In this document: positions 1 through 7,741 of the stretch, piece after piece | How the letters are laid out: the number at the start of each line of letters is the position of its first letter | Numbering within the stretch: position 1 is the first letter of the stretch | Source: CAWIJJ01 sp963836425 | GTDB taxonomy: Bacteria > Acidobacteriota > Terriglobia > Bryobacterales > Bryobacteraceae | NCBI GenBank assembly: GCA_963836425.1 | Contig: CAWIJJ010000016.1 | Location: 620,001-684,000, forward strand | DNA: 64,000 nt | Direction of reading: 5' to 3' | Notes under the pieces: generated by a model | The model's database searches: none | What the model saw: the letters and a program-made list of their open reading frames with translations, nothing else | What the model was told of the DNA's origin: nothing | Made by a program: the position numbers and the translations under genes

Positions 1-603
1 CGGGACTTCTCCATCGAGATGGGTTCGCTCGCCTCCGAGCGGCAGTTAGGCACAGTCGAGGCGCACGTCCTTGATGCTCTTGCCCAGGGCGCCGTCCTCC
101 TCGCCGGCGGCAAGCGGCGGCCTGATCTTGGCCCGCTCTTCTACTCCCCCACCATCATCACCGGTGTTCGGGAAGGCATGCGGATGTTCGCCGAAGAAAC
201 CTTCGGCCCCGTGGTCGCACTTTATTCATTTCAAACCGACGAGGATGCCATCGCTCTCGCCAATGCGTCCCCGTACGGACTGAGCGCCAGCCTCTGGACG
301 CGGAACCGCGCCCGCGGCCTGCGCGTTGCCGCACGCATCCAAGCCGGAAACGTGAACATCAATGAAGCGTACGCCGCTGCCTGGGGATCCGTCGATTCGC
401 CCTGCGGCGGAATCAAACAGTCGGGCCTGCACCCGCGCCACGGCGCCGAAGGAATCCTGAAATTCACCAACAGCCGCACTGTGGCGTCGCAGCGCTGGAT
501 TCCCATTGCTCCGCTCCCCTGGATGCGCCCGGAACTCTGGGCCGCCTGGATGACCAGAATGCTACGCCTCCTCCGGCGACTGCCCCGTTTCCTCGGCTTC
601 TGA
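1..603 (+). CDS. Aldehyde dehydrogenase, C-terminal part (truncated by window start)
   Basis: The frame is open from base 1 to the TGA at 601-603, so only the last 200 residues of an NAD(P)-dependent aldehyde dehydrogenase are present. The EETFGPVV motif, the PYGLSASLWT segment and the NVNIN and GGIKQSG stretches are the usual C-terminal signature of the family. Members oxidise aldehydes to acids in the cytoplasm. The catalytic Cys and general-base Glu lie upstream of the window. The tail after residue 160 contains WIPIAPLPWMRP and is rich in Arg and Leu, as in succinate-semialdehyde-like or membrane-associated ALDHs. The substrate cannot be told from this fragment. It converges on the hydrolase gene with no gap. 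Confidence 0.9.
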   Translation, partial: RDFSIEMGSLASERQLGTVEAHVLDALAQGAVLLAGGKRRPDLGPLFYSPTIITGVREGMRMFAEETFGPVVALYSFQTDEDAIALANASPYGLSASLWTRNRARGLRVAARIQAGNVNINEAYAAAWGSVDSPCGGIKQSGLHPRHGAEGILKFTNSRTVASQRWIPIAPLPWMRPELWAAWMTRMLRLLRRLPRFLGF

Positions 604-1374
604 CTATTTCTCCCCCGCCAGCCTCTGCGCGATGAGGACGTAAACCTCGGGATTGAATACCAGCCCGATGTGTGTTCCTGTCACCTCGAAGTCGTTTTCC
701 GGCTGGCCCGTCAGGCACACGTTCCAGTCCACGATGCCATCCGTCTTCGTGTAGATCGCCATGTGCGGGGTCTTCTTGGAGAGCTTATTGATCAGGGATT
801 CGATGAAATTGCAGGTGCAGGCGCCCGTGTAGCAATCGGGCAGCACGTCGCGGCCGTGCCGGTCCAGAATCTGGCTGCGGACCAACTGTGCCGCGCGCAG
901 AATGGAAGGGTGGGCGGAAACCCCGCGGAAGGGCGCTCCCAGGGTGATCACCGACGCGATGCGATCCGGCATCTGCGCGGCCGCCGCGCGCGCCAGCACA
1001 CCCCCCAGGCTGTGGCCGATGAGGTGCACCTTGCGTCCCGTCGTTCGATGGGCCTCATCGATGGTCTCGGCCAGGCGTTCGCGGATCAGCAGGTTCGGAC
1101 ACTCGGCATTGAGCCCGATACCGGAATATCGGGAATCGTAGCCTATGCGCTGCAGCCACGCCCTCAGCTCCACCAGGTACAGGTCCGTCCCCAGGAAGCC
1201 GGGGATCACCACCACCGCGGAGCCGTCGCCTTGCGGCACACCCGCACCCCAATATACAGGCGCCAGCTTGAGAGTCAGGATCTCGAACCCGACAAGTAGT
1301 TCCTGCCAAATGGGGAGCGAAACCGAACTGTAGTCCCTCTGCACCTCGTTACGTCGCGAGGCCATTCTAAACAC
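604..1374 (-). CDS. Alpha/beta hydrolase (esterase/lipase-like)
   Basis: 256 residues. VVVIPGF (residues 54-60) is the oxyanion-side loop, and GHSLGG (120-125) is the nucleophile elbow with Ser122. Candidate acid and base residues are the Asp in KTDGIVDWN (near 210) and the His in GTHIGLVFNP (near 235). The family hydrolyses carboxylic esters or acylglycerols; the substrate is unknown. It lies 28 bp downstream of the WS/DGAT gene on the same strand, so co-transcription is likely, and a role in turnover of neutral lipid made by that enzyme is a reasonable inference. A second ATG three codons in (1365) is an alternative start; neither has a clear Shine-Dalgarno (SD) site. No signal peptide is seen. 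Confidence 0.82.
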   Translation of the reverse strand: MFRMASRRNEVQRDYSSVSLPIWQELLVGFEILTLKLAPVYWGAGVPQGDGSAVVVIPGFLGTDLYLVELRAWLQRIGYDSRYSGIGLNAECPNLLIRERLAETIDEAHRTTGRKVHLIGHSLGGVLARAAAAQMPDRIASVITLGAPFRGVSAHPSILRAAQLVRSQILDRHGRDVLPDCYTGACTCNFIESLINKLSKKTPHMAIYTKTDGIVDWNVCLTGQPENDFEVTGTHIGLVFNPEVYVLIAQRLAGEK

Positions 1375-1402
1375 AGTTTAACGTAGCCGGTGCGGGCGTG
1401 AC

Positions 1403-2869
1403 TCAAACGGCCGCTGCAGCCTGCTTCACCGCTTCCGCCGTCTTGGTTGCCGCCGCACGGGACCGGCGGGGCGGCGCGGCCGCACGCCGCAAGGCCTGGA
1501 ACGCCTGATCCAGGAACTCCCGGATGCGGAAGACATCAGGGACCGCCTCCCGGTCCGCCGTCAGCCCGAAAAAGAACCGGCCGCAGTAGCTCTGCATGGC
1601 GCAGCAGAAGCCCATGTCGTTGCCGATCGGCACGTAAGGATAGGACGCGAGCATTTTGCGGCCCATCAGGTAGAGCGGCACCGCCGGTCCCGGCACGTTC
1701 GTGCACACCAGGTGGAACAGTGAAATGGGGAGCGCGTTGCCCACCAATCCGAACGCAGCCTGTAGCGGCGGCGGTGATGCGCCCAGCCACGCCTGCGCCA
1801 TCCCGATCAGGTTGATCAGGTGGGAGCGCTTCAGTTCCTGCGTGCGGCGGTTAACCTCGGCCAGCAGTTGCTTCGGATCGTTCAAGTCGAGCGGGATGAG
1901 CACGGGCAGGATCGAGATGCGGTTGCCAGGCCCTACCTCCTCGCCGGCGGCGCGCAAGTTGATCGGCACCCAGTAGCGCAGCAGCCGCTTTTCGACGCTC
2001 TGCCCGTGCAGTATCGCGTATTGCGAAACGGCCTGCGTCACCATCGTCAACGCCACGTCGTTCAGCGTGCCCCCAAGTTTCTCCCGGATCACGGCGATCT
2101 CCGCCATCGGGTAACTGGTCCAGATGTGCCGCCTCGGACCTTTGCACGGGGCATTGAACGGCAGGCGGTCCAGCGAAATGAGAATCTCCGGAATCAGTTC
2201 CAGCCAGCTTTGCACCACCCCCCGCGGGTTGTTCCCCGCCAGTTTTGCCGCCAGGTCCAGCGCCGCCGCCTCCGCCGCCAGCATGTACTCCACCGCGTCG
2301 GAAGTGGCGCCGACCAACGCGTCGACTACAGAGTAGCTGGCGGACGGAGGCGGAGACTCCGCGCTGTCGTGCGGCGGAACCGGCCCTGGCTCCGGAGTCG
2401 CGTCCAGCAGAAGGTTCAAAATCGCCACGCCCGCAATGCCATCCGCAAGGCAGTGATGCAGCCTCGCGATCATCGCCGTTCGCCCGTGCTTCAGCCCATC
2501 CACCAGCGTGATGTCCCACAACGGCCGGTCGCGCGGCATCACCTGGCCGAAGAGATCCCCGGTGAACTCCTCGAGTTCGGCAGCGGTGCCGTGTTTTAGT
2601 GTGGCCTGCGAGATGTGGCGGCGGATGTCGAATCCGGGATCCGCTTCCCAGCACGGATGTCCCAGGTGAAGAGGAGGAACCGCCACCCGCTGACGGTACC
2701 GGGGAATGAGTGGGAGCTTGGACTCGACGAAAGCCGTGAATTGTTCGAGCGGCACCTCCCCGTCGAAGATGCACGCCGCGCCAATGTGCAGCGGCATCTC
2801 CGGCTTTTCGAGGTACAGAAAGATCGAATCTTCCGAAGAGAGACGGTTACCGACGCGCCGATTCGGCAT
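1403..2869 (-). CDS. Wax ester synthase / diacylglycerol acyltransferase (WS/DGAT family)
   Basis: 488 residues, the usual length for bacterial WS/DGAT. The catalytic HHxxxDG motif is HHCLADG at residues 138-144. The N-terminal SSEDSIFLYLE segment and the late NVPGP and GNDMGF segments are also typical. The family transfers an acyl group from acyl-CoA to diacylglycerol or a fatty alcohol, giving triacylglycerol or wax ester at the inner membrane. The C-terminus is Ala/Arg/Lys-rich. It sits between a phasin-like gene (168 bp upstream) and a hydrolase (28 bp downstream), which fits a storage-lipid locus. Whether the product is TAG or wax ester cannot be read from the sequence. Confidence 0.93.
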   Translation of the reverse strand: MPNRRVGNRLSSEDSIFLYLEKPEMPLHIGAACIFDGEVPLEQFTAFVESKLPLIPRYRQRVAVPPLHLGHPCWEADPGFDIRRHISQATLKHGTAAELEEFTGDLFGQVMPRDRPLWDITLVDGLKHGRTAMIARLHHCLADGIAGVAILNLLLDATPEPGPVPPHDSAESPPPSASYSVVDALVGATSDAVEYMLAAEAAALDLAAKLAGNNPRGVVQSWLELIPEILISLDRLPFNAPCKGPRRHIWTSYPMAEIAVIREKLGGTLNDVALTMVTQAVSQYAILHGQSVEKRLLRYWVPINLRAAGEEVGPGNRISILPVLIPLDLNDPKQLLAEVNRRTQELKRSHLINLIGMAQAWLGASPPPLQAAFGLVGNALPISLFHLVCTNVPGPAVPLYLMGRKMLASYPYVPIGNDMGFCCAMQSYCGRFFFGLTADREAVPDVFRIREFLDQAFQALRRAAAPPRRSRAAATKTAEAVKQAAAAV

Positions 2870-3037
2870 GCGCAGACCCCCGGAGGCGGCTTGTCAGCCC
2901 GTCCGGCAAACGGGCACCCGCCGGCGAACCAGGAGAGAGCGCCACGCCGGCTGTAAGTCCGCCTACCAGATTAAGATACCTGTTTCTCCTGTATAAAACC
3001 CCACCCGGCCACGGGCGTTCTGTGCGTTTGCGTCCCT

Positions 3038-3976
3038 TTAGGCTGAAACCGCAGCGGCTTTCCGCCGGACTGCGGCGGGCCGTTTCCGCGGCGTCGGTTT
3101 GAGTTTCGATTCGGCTGCCGGCTTCGGGCGTTCGCCTCCGGCCCGGCCCATCACATCGAGCAGCGCCTTCTGCGCCGTCACAAAACCCTCCACGGTCTGC
3201 CGCGTGATAGTAGCCAGGTCTACAGCGGGCAGCGGGTTCAGCACTTCGGCCGTGCGCCGCGCCGCCTTGGCGTTGGCGGCCATTTGCTGCGCCGCCACGT
3301 CCAGCAGTTTTTTCTGCGCGTCGATGAACGCCTCCGCGCCCTGCTTGGCCAATTCGGCCAGTTCGGTCTTCTTCTTCCCGCCGGCGCCCTTCCCCGGTTT
3401 CGCGCCGGTCGCCACCGCCGTTTCTTCTGCCACCAGATCCAGGAACTTCTTCTGGCTGCGGACAAACACGTCCATCGCCTCCCGCGCAAGCTCCGGCAGC
3501 GACTTGCCCTGGAATTTCTCACCGGACGTGGCCGCGTCGACCCACGCGTCCGCCTGCTTGCTCGCAATCGTGAGGAAATGCTGCTGCATATCGATGAACG
3601 TGTCCACGCCGCTGCGTAGCAATTCGGTCATCGCTCCCACCGCTGGAACCGCGCCTGTGCGCTCTTCGAGCGCGCCCATCACGATTTCATTCTGCCGCTC
3701 GGAAAGATGCAGCAGCACCCGCTGTGCCGCCACGAAGTTCGAAACACCCTCGCCGGCGAGTTCCGCCAGCGTTTCCGCCGGCAGCGCCCGTGCCGCCGCC
3801 AGGCGTTCGCGGACGACCTTGATGGTGTTCGCATTCTGACGCATCACCAGGTCCAGGAGAATTCGCTGGGTGGCAAAAAAGCTCTCCGTGCCTTGCCGGA
3901 TCCAGTCCGACAGCATGGAGAACGCCGGCAACGGGAACTGCGGGGGGGCCGGCCCGGATTTCAGTGCTTTCGGCAT
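3038..3976 (-). CDS. Phasin-like granule protein built of six ~46-residue repeats
   Basis: 312 residues from the ATG at 3976, which has GGAGG 6 nt upstream; an in-frame ATG at 4006 would lie inside the operator and is less likely. Six copies of a pattern close to G-x-x-x-F-x-x-x-Q-+-x-L-L-D-L start near residues 29, 77, 123, 167, 213 and 261, a period of 44-48. Each copy is preceded by an amphipathic helix ending L-A-x-x-G. Residues 283-312 form a Lys/Arg/Pro/Ala tail like the DNA-binding tails of PhaF-type phasins. It is divergent from a PhaR-type regulator. I infer a polyhydroxyalkanoate or lipid granule-coat protein that may tether granules to the nucleoid. No PHA synthase is in the window. 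Confidence 0.7.
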   Translation of the reverse strand: MPKALKSGPAPPQFPLPAFSMLSDWIRQGTESFFATQRILLDLVMRQNANTIKVVRERLAAARALPAETLAELAGEGVSNFVAAQRVLLHLSERQNEIVMGALEERTGAVPAVGAMTELLRSGVDTFIDMQQHFLTIASKQADAWVDAATSGEKFQGKSLPELAREAMDVFVRSQKKFLDLVAEETAVATGAKPGKGAGGKKKTELAELAKQGAEAFIDAQKKLLDVAAQQMAANAKAARRTAEVLNPLPAVDLATITRQTVEGFVTAQKALLDVMGRAGGERPKPAAESKLKPTPRKRPAAVRRKAAAVSA

Positions 3977-3988
3977 TTCAACCTCCAT

Positions 3989-4007
3989 ATTGCTGCATTG
4001 CAGCAAT
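3989..4007. promoter_or_regulatory. Putative PhaR operator 1 (phasin side)
   Basis: ATTGCTGC-ATT-GCAGCAAT is a perfect inverted repeat with 8-bp arms and a 3-bp centre. It contains CTGC-N3-GCAG, the half-site arrangement described for PhaR-family repressors. It lies immediately downstream of the predicted phasin promoter and just before that gene's SD site, so bound repressor would block transcription. Assignment to the adjacent PhaR is an inference. Confidence 0.65.
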
Positions 4008-4014
4008 CAATCAA

Positions 4015-4044
4015 AGCATATGCCGGAAAGCTAAAATATGTCAA
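4015..4044 (-). promoter_or_regulatory. Putative sigma-70 promoter of the phasin-like gene
   Basis: Read on the minus strand, TTGACA (4044-4039) is followed after 18 bp by TATGCT (4020-4015). Transcription would start near 4008, so operator 1 covers about +1 to +20. The -35 is a perfect consensus and the -10 matches 4 of 6. Confidence 0.5.
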
Positions 4045-4058
4045 TATAGAGAAAGATT

Positions 4059-4069
4059 CTGCAATGCAG
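4059..4069. promoter_or_regulatory. Putative PhaR operator 2 (phaR side, autoregulation)
   Basis: CTGC-AAT-GCAG is a second CTGC-N3-GCAG palindrome with the same 3-bp centre as operator 1. It lies just 5' of the AGGAGG ribosome site (4071-4076) of the PhaR-type gene. Its position suggests negative autoregulation. Confidence 0.55.
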
Positions 4070-4081
4070 CAGGAGGCGGGT

Positions 4082-4591
4082 GTGGACCAATCCACCATCG
4101 TGATCCGCAAATACGCCAACCGGCGCCTCTACGATACCTCCAGTGGCCGGTATGTCAACCTGGAGGACCTCGCCGCCATGATCCGCAAGGGGCGCGACAT
4201 CCGCGTGGTGGACGCCAAAACCGGGGAAGACCTGACGCGCGTCGTCCTCACCCAGATCATCGTCGAGGACGCCCGCGGCGGGCCCACCGGCCTGCCGCTC
4301 GAACTGCTGCGGCAATTGATCATCGCCTCCGATCGCGCCGGGCAGGAGTTTGTGATGTGGTATCTCAAATCCGCCTTCGACGCGTATCAGAAAGTGCAGG
4401 AGACGTTTCAGGCCGGACTGAGCGACGTGCGCAGCGCCGCGCTTTCGCCGCTCGGCATGGTGCGAAACCTGTTGGGCGGTTCGGCCGCCGCTCCGAATCC
4501 CGAACTGGAACAACTGCGCGTCCGGGTGGCGGAACTCGAAGCGCGCCTGGGCCGGCGACCGTCCGGCAGCCGCAAGCGCGAAGCTTCGTAA
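4082..4591 (+). CDS. phaR: PhaR-type polyhydroxyalkanoate synthesis regulator
   Basis: 169 residues. The N-terminal PHB/PHA-accumulation-regulator DNA-binding domain shows IRKYANRRLYDT at residues 8-19, almost invariant in the family, followed by YVNLEDLAAMIRKG. The central part (70-115) is the accumulation-regulator domain, and residues 139-156 form a short coiled coil. I chose the GTG at 4082 because AGGAGG ends 5 nt before it; an ATG at 4064 is in frame but would start inside operator 2. PhaR proteins repress phasin genes and are released when they bind nascent polymer. The divergent phasin-like gene and the two palindromes fit that model. The UbiB-like gene follows after 11 bp. Confidence 0.88.
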   Translation: MDQSTIVIRKYANRRLYDTSSGRYVNLEDLAAMIRKGRDIRVVDAKTGEDLTRVVLTQIIVEDARGGPTGLPLELLRQLIIASDRAGQEFVMWYLKSAFDAYQKVQETFQAGLSDVRSAALSPLGMVRNLLGGSAAAPNPELEQLRVRVAELEARLGRRPSGSRKREAS

Positions 4592-4602
4592 AGGAGGACA
4601 CG

Positions 4603-6144
4603 ATGAGTGTCGGCGATACGATCGCCCGGCTGATCCCAGTGGAATTCCTGGTGCCGGCGGATGCCTCCAGGTGGCGCCCGCTGGTCTCCGATTCGCTGTC
4701 GTTTGTCTTCTCCCATCTCTCGCCGGCCCGCCTCGCCTCGAAGTTCCAGGAGCAGGCCGCGCTGCCTCCATCCACCGCCCCCGAACAGCGCCTGATCGTG
4801 CTCATCTCCCGCATGCCTGCCTTGCAGAAGATCGGCCAGGTCCTCGCTCGCAACCGCCGCCTCTCTCCCGACTTCCGCGCCGCTCTCTCCCAGCTTGAAA
4901 ACGGGATGTCCGACGTCACTCCCGCGGAGATCCGCGCGCTCATCGAAGCCGGGCTCGGCCCCCGGCTTCGCGAGCATGACGTCAAGATCGCCTCGTCCAT
5001 CCTCTCGGAAGCCAGCGTCAGCGCGGTGGTGCGCTTCTCATGGGAGGATGCCGGCCGCGAGCGCCGCCACGGCGTCATGAAGGTGCTCAAGCCCTACGTT
5101 CCCGCCTTCTTCGGCGAGGAGATGCGTCTGCTGCAAGACCTGGGCGCCTACCTTGCCGCTCCCGCCCGGGGCTACGCCTACGCCATCCGCGACACGCAGG
5201 AAATGATCTCGGAAGTGCGCCGGATCCTCGAAAGAGAGCTGGATTTCGCCGGCGAGCAGCGCACTCTGCTCGACGCCCGCGCCGCCTACCAGGCCAGTAT
5301 CGGCATACGGGTGCCGGAGGTGATCCCCCAATTCTGCACTCCCACCATTACCGCCATGACCGAGGAGCGGGGCGTCAAGGTCACCGACGCCTTTCGCCGC
5401 TTCCCGGCCCGCCGCGCGCGCATCGCCCGCCAACTGATCGAAGCGCTGGTCGCGGTTCCCCTCTTTTCCCGCGACCCGGTTTCCGTCATCCACGCCGACC
5501 CGCACGCGGGCAATCTCTTTTACGACGAGCCCAACCGCGAGTTGATCGTCCTCGACTGGGCGCTGGCCGGCCGGCTTGAGCAGCCCTTGAGGCGCAACCT
5601 GATTCTGCTGGTGGCCGGGATGACGTTCGGCGATTGCGACGGGGTCATCGCCGCCATCGAAGCGCTGCGCCTGCCGGGCTCACAGGGACAAGGTTCCATT
5701 GCCAGGCACGTACGCCGGTACCTGGAACGCCTGCCCGCTGCGGCCTCTCCGGGCGCCCTCGACGCGATGCACCTGCTCGACGAGATCGCCCTCGAAGGCG
5801 TCCGCTTTCCCCCCGCCCTTTTCCTGTTTCGCAAGATCCTGTTTACCCTGGACGCCGTGCTCCAGGATGTCGCCGGCGGCGATGTGCGCATCGATGACGT
5901 GGTGGTGGGTGATTTCCTCTCGCGATGGCTCTCCAGTCTCGGCCTGTTCCACGCGCCGCTCGAATGGCGCGACCTGGCGGTCCTGCCCTGCAGTGCCATG
6001 ATTCTAGGCTCGCGCCGCCTCGCCCTCACCGGTTTCGGCCGTGCGCTTCGTGACTCGACACCCAGTCAGAAGACGAAATCGCAGCCGCCAGGGAAACCTC
6101 GCCCGCCAGCACCACCCCGGCCACGATCTCGGCCAGGCGGTTGA
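4603..6144 (+). CDS. ABC1/UbiB (AarF) family atypical protein kinase-like protein
   Basis: 513 residues starting at an ATG preceded by AAGGAGG. The family signature KxGQ is present as KIGQ (76-79). The ATP-binding Lys is probably K160 in VMKVLKP. HADPHAGNLF (297-306) is the catalytic-loop motif, and D318 in VLDWALAG is the metal-binding Asp. Members have ATPase or kinase-like activity and support ubiquinone and other lipid metabolism at the membrane. It follows phaR by 11 bp and is probably co-transcribed, which could tie it to lipid storage. Its last 119 bp overlap the 3' end of the convergent HMG-CoA reductase gene, and this tail is Pro/Arg-rich and probably not conserved. Confidence 0.85.
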   Translation: MSVGDTIARLIPVEFLVPADASRWRPLVSDSLSFVFSHLSPARLASKFQEQAALPPSTAPEQRLIVLISRMPALQKIGQVLARNRRLSPDFRAALSQLENGMSDVTPAEIRALIEAGLGPRLREHDVKIASSILSEASVSAVVRFSWEDAGRERRHGVMKVLKPYVPAFFGEEMRLLQDLGAYLAAPARGYAYAIRDTQEMISEVRRILERELDFAGEQRTLLDARAAYQASIGIRVPEVIPQFCTPTITAMTEERGVKVTDAFRRFPARRARIARQLIEALVAVPLFSRDPVSVIHADPHAGNLFYDEPNRELIVLDWALAGRLEQPLRRNLILLVAGMTFGDCDGVIAAIEALRLPGSQGQGSIARHVRRYLERLPAAASPGALDAMHLLDEIALEGVRFPPALFLFRKILFTLDAVLQDVAGGDVRIDDVVVGDFLSRWLSSLGLFHAPLEWRDLAVLPCSAMILGSRRLALTGFGRALRDSTPSQKTKSQPPGKPRPPAPPRPRSRPGG

Positions 6145-7564
6145 CCTTGCCCTTTCCCACGCAGCGCAGCACCTCCAGGCACTCCCGCTGTGTAGCCAGC
6201 CCCGTACCGCCGCCGTGAGTGGCGACAATCAGTGACGGGATAGTGAGCGAAATGTACAGGTCCCCGCCCGGCGTCAGCTCCGTGTAGAGAATCGCCGCTG
6301 AAGATTCCGCTACATTGGCTACGTCCTGTCCGGTGGCGATGAACATGGCCGTGATCCCGTTGGCCGATTGCAGCCCGTTGTTGTTCGATCCCGACAGCAT
6401 CGCGCCCACGTGGGCCACCCCGTAGTGATAAGCGAGTTGCGCCGGTTCCACCCGCAGGTGCCGCACCATCACTTCGCGCGGAATCGTGGCCTCTGCGGTA
6501 ACCCGCTTACCCCGAGTGCGAAGTGCATTGATGTGCGATGCTTTCTTGTCCGTGGCGAAATTCGATTCGAGATAGAAATTCACGATGCCCGGATAGTTGT
6601 CGAGGATCCAGTTGCATGCTTCGAACGTTGCCCGCCCCACCATGTTTTGGCCCGCCGCGTCTCCCGTGCTGAAGTTGAATCGCAGGTAGACGAACTTGCT
6701 CGCCATGTACGGGTCGATGTACAGCAGTTTCGCCACCGACGAGGTGGACTCGGCCCGCTCCCGGATCTGCGGCACGTGCGCGCCCACCCAGGTGACGAAT
6801 TCACGGCCCGCCCTGGCGTCGGAGAAGATGAACACCGGCGCGCGCTGCATCGCATCGGCCACCACGCAGGCGCGCACTCCGCCGGACAGGTTCAGCACCT
6901 TCATGCCGCGGTTGTACGACGCCACCAGCGTGCCTTCGCTGGTGGCCAGGGGGATGAAGAATTCGCCGTCCGCGTGTTCGCCGCGTACCAGCAGCGGTCC
7001 CGCGAAACCGAGCGGCACTTGCGCCGCGCCTACGAAGTTCTCGCAGTTGCCGCGCGCCGTGTGCGGGTCGAACGAGTGCCGCGTGAGGTGCCGGAGTTCC
7101 ACGCCGGTCGCTTCGCGGATCAACTCGCGCCGCCGGTTCACGATCTCCTCGCCGTAGTCGTCCGAATCCGAGCGCGGGATCCGCGGCAGCCGCTTCGTCT
7201 CGTCGGCAATCCCGTCCTCCACCTGAAGGTCCAGTCTGCCGAACGGGCGCGCTTCGAAGGAAATCTCGATCTTGTGCCGCGTTTCGGGCAGCCGTTCCGT
7301 GCCCAGGTGGATCACCACCGTGGAGCACAACGGAAAGGGCAGCGGATGGGAGGAATCGATCTGCTCCGGCGCGAGCAGCCGTCCGTCGCCCAGGTCCAGC
7401 CGCACCCGTTCGAGCGCTACCGGTCCGCCGTCTATCGCGATGCCGCGGACTCCCACCACTTCCGCGTCGCTCAACCTGTTCTTGATGGCGAATTGCGCCC
7501 CGGCGCTGGTGTTCCTCAGGCTGCCCACGGTGTAAAGCTTGTTGAGTAGAAGCCTCGGAATCAT
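6026..7564 (-). CDS. Hydroxymethylglutaryl-CoA reductase with extra N-terminal domain
   Basis: 512 residues. The catalytic domain runs from about 140 to the end. ENFVGAAQVPLGFAGP is at 175-190, the catalytic Glu is E210 in ATSEGT, Lys is K340/K341 in ATDKKAS, Asp is D414 in GQDVANV, and the C-terminal His is H505 in SSHEAHGRN. The pattern is that of class I, NADPH-type enzymes. It reduces HMG-CoA to mevalonate for isoprenoid synthesis. Residues 1-130 are an unrecognised domain, apparently beta-rich, that simple soluble HMGRs lack; no membrane segment is seen. GGAGG lies upstream of the ATG. It follows the GMC oxidoreductase gene on the same strand after 177 bp. Its 3' end overlaps the UbiB-like gene. 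Confidence 0.92.
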   Translation of the reverse strand: MIPRLLLNKLYTVGSLRNTSAGAQFAIKNRLSDAEVVGVRGIAIDGGPVALERVRLDLGDGRLLAPEQIDSSHPLPFPLCSTVVIHLGTERLPETRHKIEISFEARPFGRLDLQVEDGIADETKRLPRIPRSDSDDYGEEIVNRRRELIREATGVELRHLTRHSFDPHTARGNCENFVGAAQVPLGFAGPLLVRGEHADGEFFIPLATSEGTLVASYNRGMKVLNLSGGVRACVVADAMQRAPVFIFSDARAGREFVTWVGAHVPQIRERAESTSSVAKLLYIDPYMASKFVYLRFNFSTGDAAGQNMVGRATFEACNWILDNYPGIVNFYLESNFATDKKASHINALRTRGKRVTAEATIPREVMVRHLRVEPAQLAYHYGVAHVGAMLSGSNNNGLQSANGITAMFIATGQDVANVAESSAAILYTELTPGGDLYISLTIPSLIVATHGGGTGLATQRECLEVLRCVGKGKVNRLAEIVAGVVLAGEVSLAAAISSSDWVSSHEAHGRNR

Positions 7565-7620
7565 AATCGCCTGCTCCTCCGGATCGTGCTGCGTTCACCG
7601 CTAACGGATATAAGAGCCTG

Positions 7621-7632
7621 AAACTATAGTTT
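7621..7632. promoter_or_regulatory. Perfect 12-bp palindrome upstream of the HMG-CoA reductase gene
   Basis: AAACTATAGTTT is a perfect palindrome 57 bp upstream of the reductase ATG. It contains TATAGT, a fair -10 element, but I see no good -35 at the right distance on the minus strand. It could be an operator overlapping a promoter. Confidence 0.3.
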
Positions 7633-7741
7633 ATGCGTGTAGTGACACGCTTTGTGCGGGTGACGTGTACATTCCAGGACACTGTACCCCCGGGTCCTGG
7701 TTCCCCGCCGTGGCGCACAGGCAGAACTTCGTGCCTGGCCG

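Noticed and set aside
7674..7700. CCAGGAC...GTCCTGG hairpin downstream of the GMC oxidoreductase gene
   Set aside because: A 7-bp stem with a 13-nt loop, but no T-run on either strand; not enough for a terminator call.
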